A stretch of 64,000 bases of DNA, taken from assembly GCF_000379825.1 (NCBI RefSeq), contig NZ_KB903825.1, positions 356,584 through 420,583 on the forward strand. Direction: 5' to 3'. Under the pieces are notes generated by a model. That model was not told the origin of the DNA. It saw nothing but the letters and a program-made list of their open reading frames with translations, and searched no databases. This document shows positions 61,532 to 64,000 of this stretch, one piece after another. Origin of the DNA: Longispora albida DSM 44784. Its GTDB lineage: Bacteria > Actinomycetota > Actinomycetes > Mycobacteriales > Micromonosporaceae. The first letter of the stretch is position 1, and the number at the start of each line of letters is the position of its first letter. The position numbers were made by a program, and so were the translations under genes.

Positions 61532-62262
61532 TGCAGGCCCTGCCCCGCCGCCTGTTCGCCGAATTCCTCGGTACGGCGCTGCTCGTCGCCGTTGTCGTCG
61601 GTTCCGGTGTCATGGCCCAGACCCTCTCCCCCGGCGACGTGGGCCTCCAGCTCCTGGAGAACTCCACCGCCACCGTCCTCGGCCTGACCGTGCTGATCCT
61701 GATCTTCGGCCCGGTATCCGGTGCCCATTTCAACCCGGTGGTGTCCATCGCGGACTGGTGGCTGCACAAGTCTGGCGGCGGCGGCCTCGCTGCCCGGGAT
61801 CTCGGCCCCTACATCGCAGCTCAGATCGGCGGCGCGATCGCGGGCGCGATCCTGGCCAACCTGACCTTCGGCCTGCCAGCGGTCACCATGTCGGCGAAGG
61901 ATCGCGACGACAGCCACCTGTGGCTCGGCGAAACACTGGCCACGGCGGGGCTCGTCCTGCTGATCTTCTCGCTCGTGCGTACCGGCCGGGCCGCCATCGC
62001 CGCTCCGGCCGTGGGTGCCTACATCGGAGCGGCGTACTGGTTCACCAGCTCCACCAGCTTCGCCAACCCCGCTGTCACCATCGGCCGTGCCTTCACTGAC
62101 ACCTTCGCAGGCATCAACCCCTCCTCTGTACCCGCATTCGCCGGCTTCCAGATCCTCGGCCTGCTGATCGGCCTGGCGGCCGTGGTCGCCCTGTACCCGC
62201 AGGCCGCCCCGGCCGCAGGTCACGAAGCCATCGACCCCGCACCCGCCCAGGAGACGTCATGA
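61531..62262 (+). CDS. aqpS: MIP-family channel of the arsenic operon (AqpS-like)
   Basis: This 243-residue protein has six hydrophobic segments. Pore motifs are GAHFNPVVS (about residue 68, NPV instead of NPA) and SFANPAVTI (about 180). GGAGG lies 8 bp before ATG 61531. In Sinorhizobium an AqpS between arsR and arsC lets arsenite made by ArsC flow out; the same order here (arsR-aqpS-arsC) supports that role. It has no separate arsB/acr3 partner in this cluster. The stop overlaps the arsC start (ATGA). Confidence 0.88.
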   Translation: MQALPRRLFAEFLGTALLVAVVVGSGVMAQTLSPGDVGLQLLENSTATVLGLTVLILIFGPVSGAHFNPVVSIADWWLHKSGGGGLAARDLGPYIAAQIGGAIAGAILANLTFGLPAVTMSAKDRDDSHLWLGETLATAGLVLLIFSLVRTGRAAIAAPAVGAYIGAAYWFTSSTSFANPAVTIGRAFTDTFAGINPSSVPAFAGFQILGLLIGLAAVVALYPQAAPAAGHEAIDPAPAQETS

Positions 62263-62672
62263 CAGCCAAGCCGTCCGTACTGTTCGTCTGCGTACACAAC
62301 GCCGGCCGCTCCCAGATGGCCGCAGGCTGGCTCCGTCACCTCGCAGGTGGCGCTGTGGAGGTCCGGTCAGCTGGATCGGCTCCCGCTGAGACCATCAACC
62401 CGGTGGCCGTCGAAGCCATGCGTGAGGTGGGCATCGACATCACCGCGAACAAGCCCCGCGTACTCGACTACGAAACCGCCGAAGCCTCCGACGTCATGAT
62501 CACGATGGGCTGCGGCGACGTCTGCCCCGTCTTCCCTGGCAAGCGGTACGAGGACTGGAAACTCGACGACCCGGCCGGCCAGGGCATCGAGCCGGTCCGC
62601 GTCATCCGCGACCAGATCAAGACCAAGGTGGAGGAACTCCTCGCGTCGCTGGGGATCACCGCAGTCGCCTAG
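62259..62672 (+). CDS. arsC: Arsenate reductase, low-molecular-weight phosphatase type
   Basis: This 137-residue enzyme reduces arsenate to arsenite. The phosphatase loop is FVCVHNAGRSQMA (Cys about 11, Arg about 17), with a second redox pair in TMGCGDVCPVF (about 85 and 89) and the catalytic Asp-Pro-like WKLDDPAG. The Cys pair suggests either thioredoxin or mycothiol as reductant; mshC in this window makes the latter available. It is translated together with aqpS. Confidence 0.93.
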   Translation: MTAKPSVLFVCVHNAGRSQMAAGWLRHLAGGAVEVRSAGSAPAETINPVAVEAMREVGIDITANKPRVLDYETAEASDVMITMGCGDVCPVFPGKRYEDWKLDDPAGQGIEPVRVIRDQIKTKVEELLASLGITAVA

Positions 62673-62820
62673 CGTTACCGTCCGTGACCGTTTCTCGGTG
62701 GGGTGGCTCACGGGCTGAGTACTATATGGAGGGTTGTTCTGGGGTTTGAGCTGGGGATCCGTTTCGGTGCCGTGATATTTGCCGCACTTCAAGATCTTTT
62801 AGGCTCCGCGATTCTGTGTA
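62673..62820. promoter_or_regulatory. Promoter region before the PKS gene
   Basis: A 148-bp gap with TACTAT (62720-62725) as a possible -10 about 95 bp before the PKS start, and an AT-richer stretch (GATATTTGCC, AAGATCTTTT). No strong ribosome binding site precedes the start. Confidence 0.4.
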
Positions 62821-64000
62821 ATGCTCGGCCACGTGATCGCCGTCGTTGGGCTCGCGTTCCGGCTCCCGGGGGCCGACCATCCAGGCCAGTTCTGGCACAA
62901 CATCCGGCACGGGGTGAACAGCGTCCGCCGGTTCAGCTCCGCCGAGCTCGACGCCGCCGGCGTGAAGCGGACCCCCGGGCTGGTGGCCGTTTCGGGCACT
63001 CTGGACGGCGTCGCCGACTTCGACGCCGGCTTCTTCGGGATGAGCCCCGCCGAGGCGGCCCGTACCGACCCGCAGCACCGGCTGTTCCTGGAAACCTGTT
63101 ACCAGGCCCTGGCCGACGGCGGCTACGCGTCGTCCCCCGGTACGCGGATCGGGGTGGTGGCCGGAGCCAGCTACCACCTGTATCCCCTGCACAACTACCT
63201 GCTCAACAACGTGCTCCCCGCCGGTGGGCCGGACGACACGGTCAGCACCCTGCAGTCCGCGATCGGCAACCATCCCGACTTCGTGGCCACCCGGGTCGCC
63301 TACCGGCTCGGGCTGACCGGGCCGGCGTTCAGCGTGCTGTCCGGCTGCTCCACGTCCGCGATGGCCGTGCACCTGGCCAGCCAGTCCCTGCTCACCGGCG
63401 AGAGCGACCTGATGCTGGCCGGCGCGGCCTCCGTGCACATCCCCCAGGTCACCGGCTACACGTACGTCAAGGGTTCGATCCTGTCCAAGACCGGCGTCTG
63501 CCGGCCCTTCGACGCGGCTGCCGACGGCACGGTCGGTGGCAACGGCGTCGCGGCAGTACTGCTCAAGCGGCTCGACCGGGCGCTGGCCGACGGCGACCGC
63601 ATCCACGCGGTGATCCGCGGCGTCGGGGTGGTCAACGACGGCGCAGACAAGCGGGCCTACGCCGCACCCAGCGCCGCCGGCCAGACCCGGGCCCTGCTGC
63701 GCGGCCTGGAAGTCGCGGGTGTCGACGCCGGGGACATCGGGTACCTGGAGACGCACGGCACGGGCACCCTCAAGGGCGACCCGATCGAGTTCGACGCCGC
63801 CGTCGCCGCGTACCGGGAGCACACCGGCCGGGTCGCGTACTGCGCGCTCGGCTCGACCAAGGCCAACATCGGGCACCTCGACTCCTGCTCCGGCATGGCC
63901 AGCCTGATCAAGGCGATCCTCGTACTCCAGCGCGCCGAGATCCCGCCGCTGGCCAACTTCACCCGGCCGAACCCGGCGCTCGCGCTGGACGGCAGCCCGT
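62821..64000 (+). CDS. Type I polyketide synthase, N-terminal ketosynthase (cut by window edge)
   Basis: About 393 residues are visible, from ATG 62821 (GTG 62833 is an alternative). The KS domain begins almost at the N-terminus (VIAVVGLAFRLPGADHPGQF) and has the active-site Cys in VLSGCSTSAMAVHLA, the first His in ETHGTGT and the second in NIGHLDSCSGM, so it should be active. The Cys context SGCSTS rather than DTACSSS is less common and fits KS domains of hybrid or iterative systems. Starting directly with KS, without docking or loading domains, suggests an internal or iterative module. The rest is outside the window. Confidence 0.9.
   Translation, partial: MLGHVIAVVGLAFRLPGADHPGQFWHNIRHGVNSVRRFSSAELDAAGVKRTPGLVAVSGTLDGVADFDAGFFGMSPAEAARTDPQHRLFLETCYQALADGGYASSPGTRIGVVAGASYHLYPLHNYLLNNVLPAGGPDDTVSTLQSAIGNHPDFVATRVAYRLGLTGPAFSVLSGCSTSAMAVHLASQSLLTGESDLMLAGAASVHIPQVTGYTYVKGSILSKTGVCRPFDAAADGTVGGNGVAAVLLKRLDRALADGDRIHAVIRGVGVVNDGADKRAYAAPSAAGQTRALLRGLEVAGVDAGDIGYLETHGTGTLKGDPIEFDAAVAAYREHTGRVAYCALGSTKANIGHLDSCSGMASLIKAILVLQRAEIPPLANFTRPNPALALDGSP

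Noticed and set aside
1-64000. CRISPR arrays, rRNA genes, replication origin
   Set aside because: No regularly spaced short repeats, no rRNA sequence and no DnaA-box cluster seen.

Overview
This is a high-GC (roughly 70%) stretch of an actinomycete chromosome. The evidence is mycothiol biosynthesis (mshC) in its usual actinobacterial gene neighbourhood, an SsgA-like sporulation/cell-division protein, a BTAD/SARP regulator, an F420-type LLM oxidoreductase, frequent GTG starts, and a type I PKS starting at the right edge. A Pseudonocardiales-like or other mycelial actinomycete is likely, but the genus cannot be fixed from this window. All calls come from reading the sequence; no database search was run.

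Layout. 1-8,150: a SARP regulator (cut by the left edge) diverges from a hemerythrin-like/DUF4267 pair across an 11-bp-phased heptamer operator. It is followed by small conserved genes, a tRNA Val-Cys-Gly cluster, a CapA-like lipoprotein, an SsgA-like protein and a second tRNA-Val. 8,150-16,900: a VOC/TetR pair with two palindromic operators, then a minus-strand operon encoding a KAS III-diiron oxidase fusion, a DUF6999-like protein and a GH1 glycosidase, then acetyltransferases and a nucleoside-kinase-like protein. 17,100-25,450: tricorn protease, a SanA/YdcF-like protein, and the conserved run uppP - phosphomutase - DUF3090 - SCO1664 family - mshC. 25,860-36,250: aquaporin, secreted ricin-type lectin, LysR/EamA pair, an MFS transporter behind a ykkC-class (guanidine-I-like) riboswitch, LLM oxidoreductase, aldo/keto reductase, orphan Phd-like protein, M20 peptidase and SGNH lipoprotein.

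36,345-~53,150 is a mobile region. A large serine recombinase abuts the 3' end of tRNA-Leu(GAG). About 14 kb away a 22-bp copy of the tRNA 3' end is followed by the decayed 3' end of a second, related recombinase in the same orientation, so elements have stacked in tandem at one site. The cargo of the first element is a hypothetical gene, a frameshifted gene, a secreted DNRLRE/FG-GAP protein, and a divergent 2,083-residue secreted RHS/YD-repeat polymorphic toxin with its probable immunity gene. Past the second att copy lie broken fragments, then an intact secreted SGNH hydrolase.

53,440-55,660 holds an alpha/beta hydrolase, a zinc-ribbon membrane protein and a methyltransferase. 55,825-62,672 is an arsenic-resistance cluster. 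Its minus-strand arm encodes a CCG-repeat peptide, a frameshifted M28 peptidase, ArsR, a 55-residue Cys protein, an ArsO-like flavoprotein with a Cys-rich tail, and an MFS transporter. Its plus-strand arm encodes two ArsR proteins, an AqpS-like channel and ArsC; the model is that ArsC reduces arsenate to arsenite and the channel lets it leave. The window ends inside the N-terminal ketosynthase of a type I PKS.
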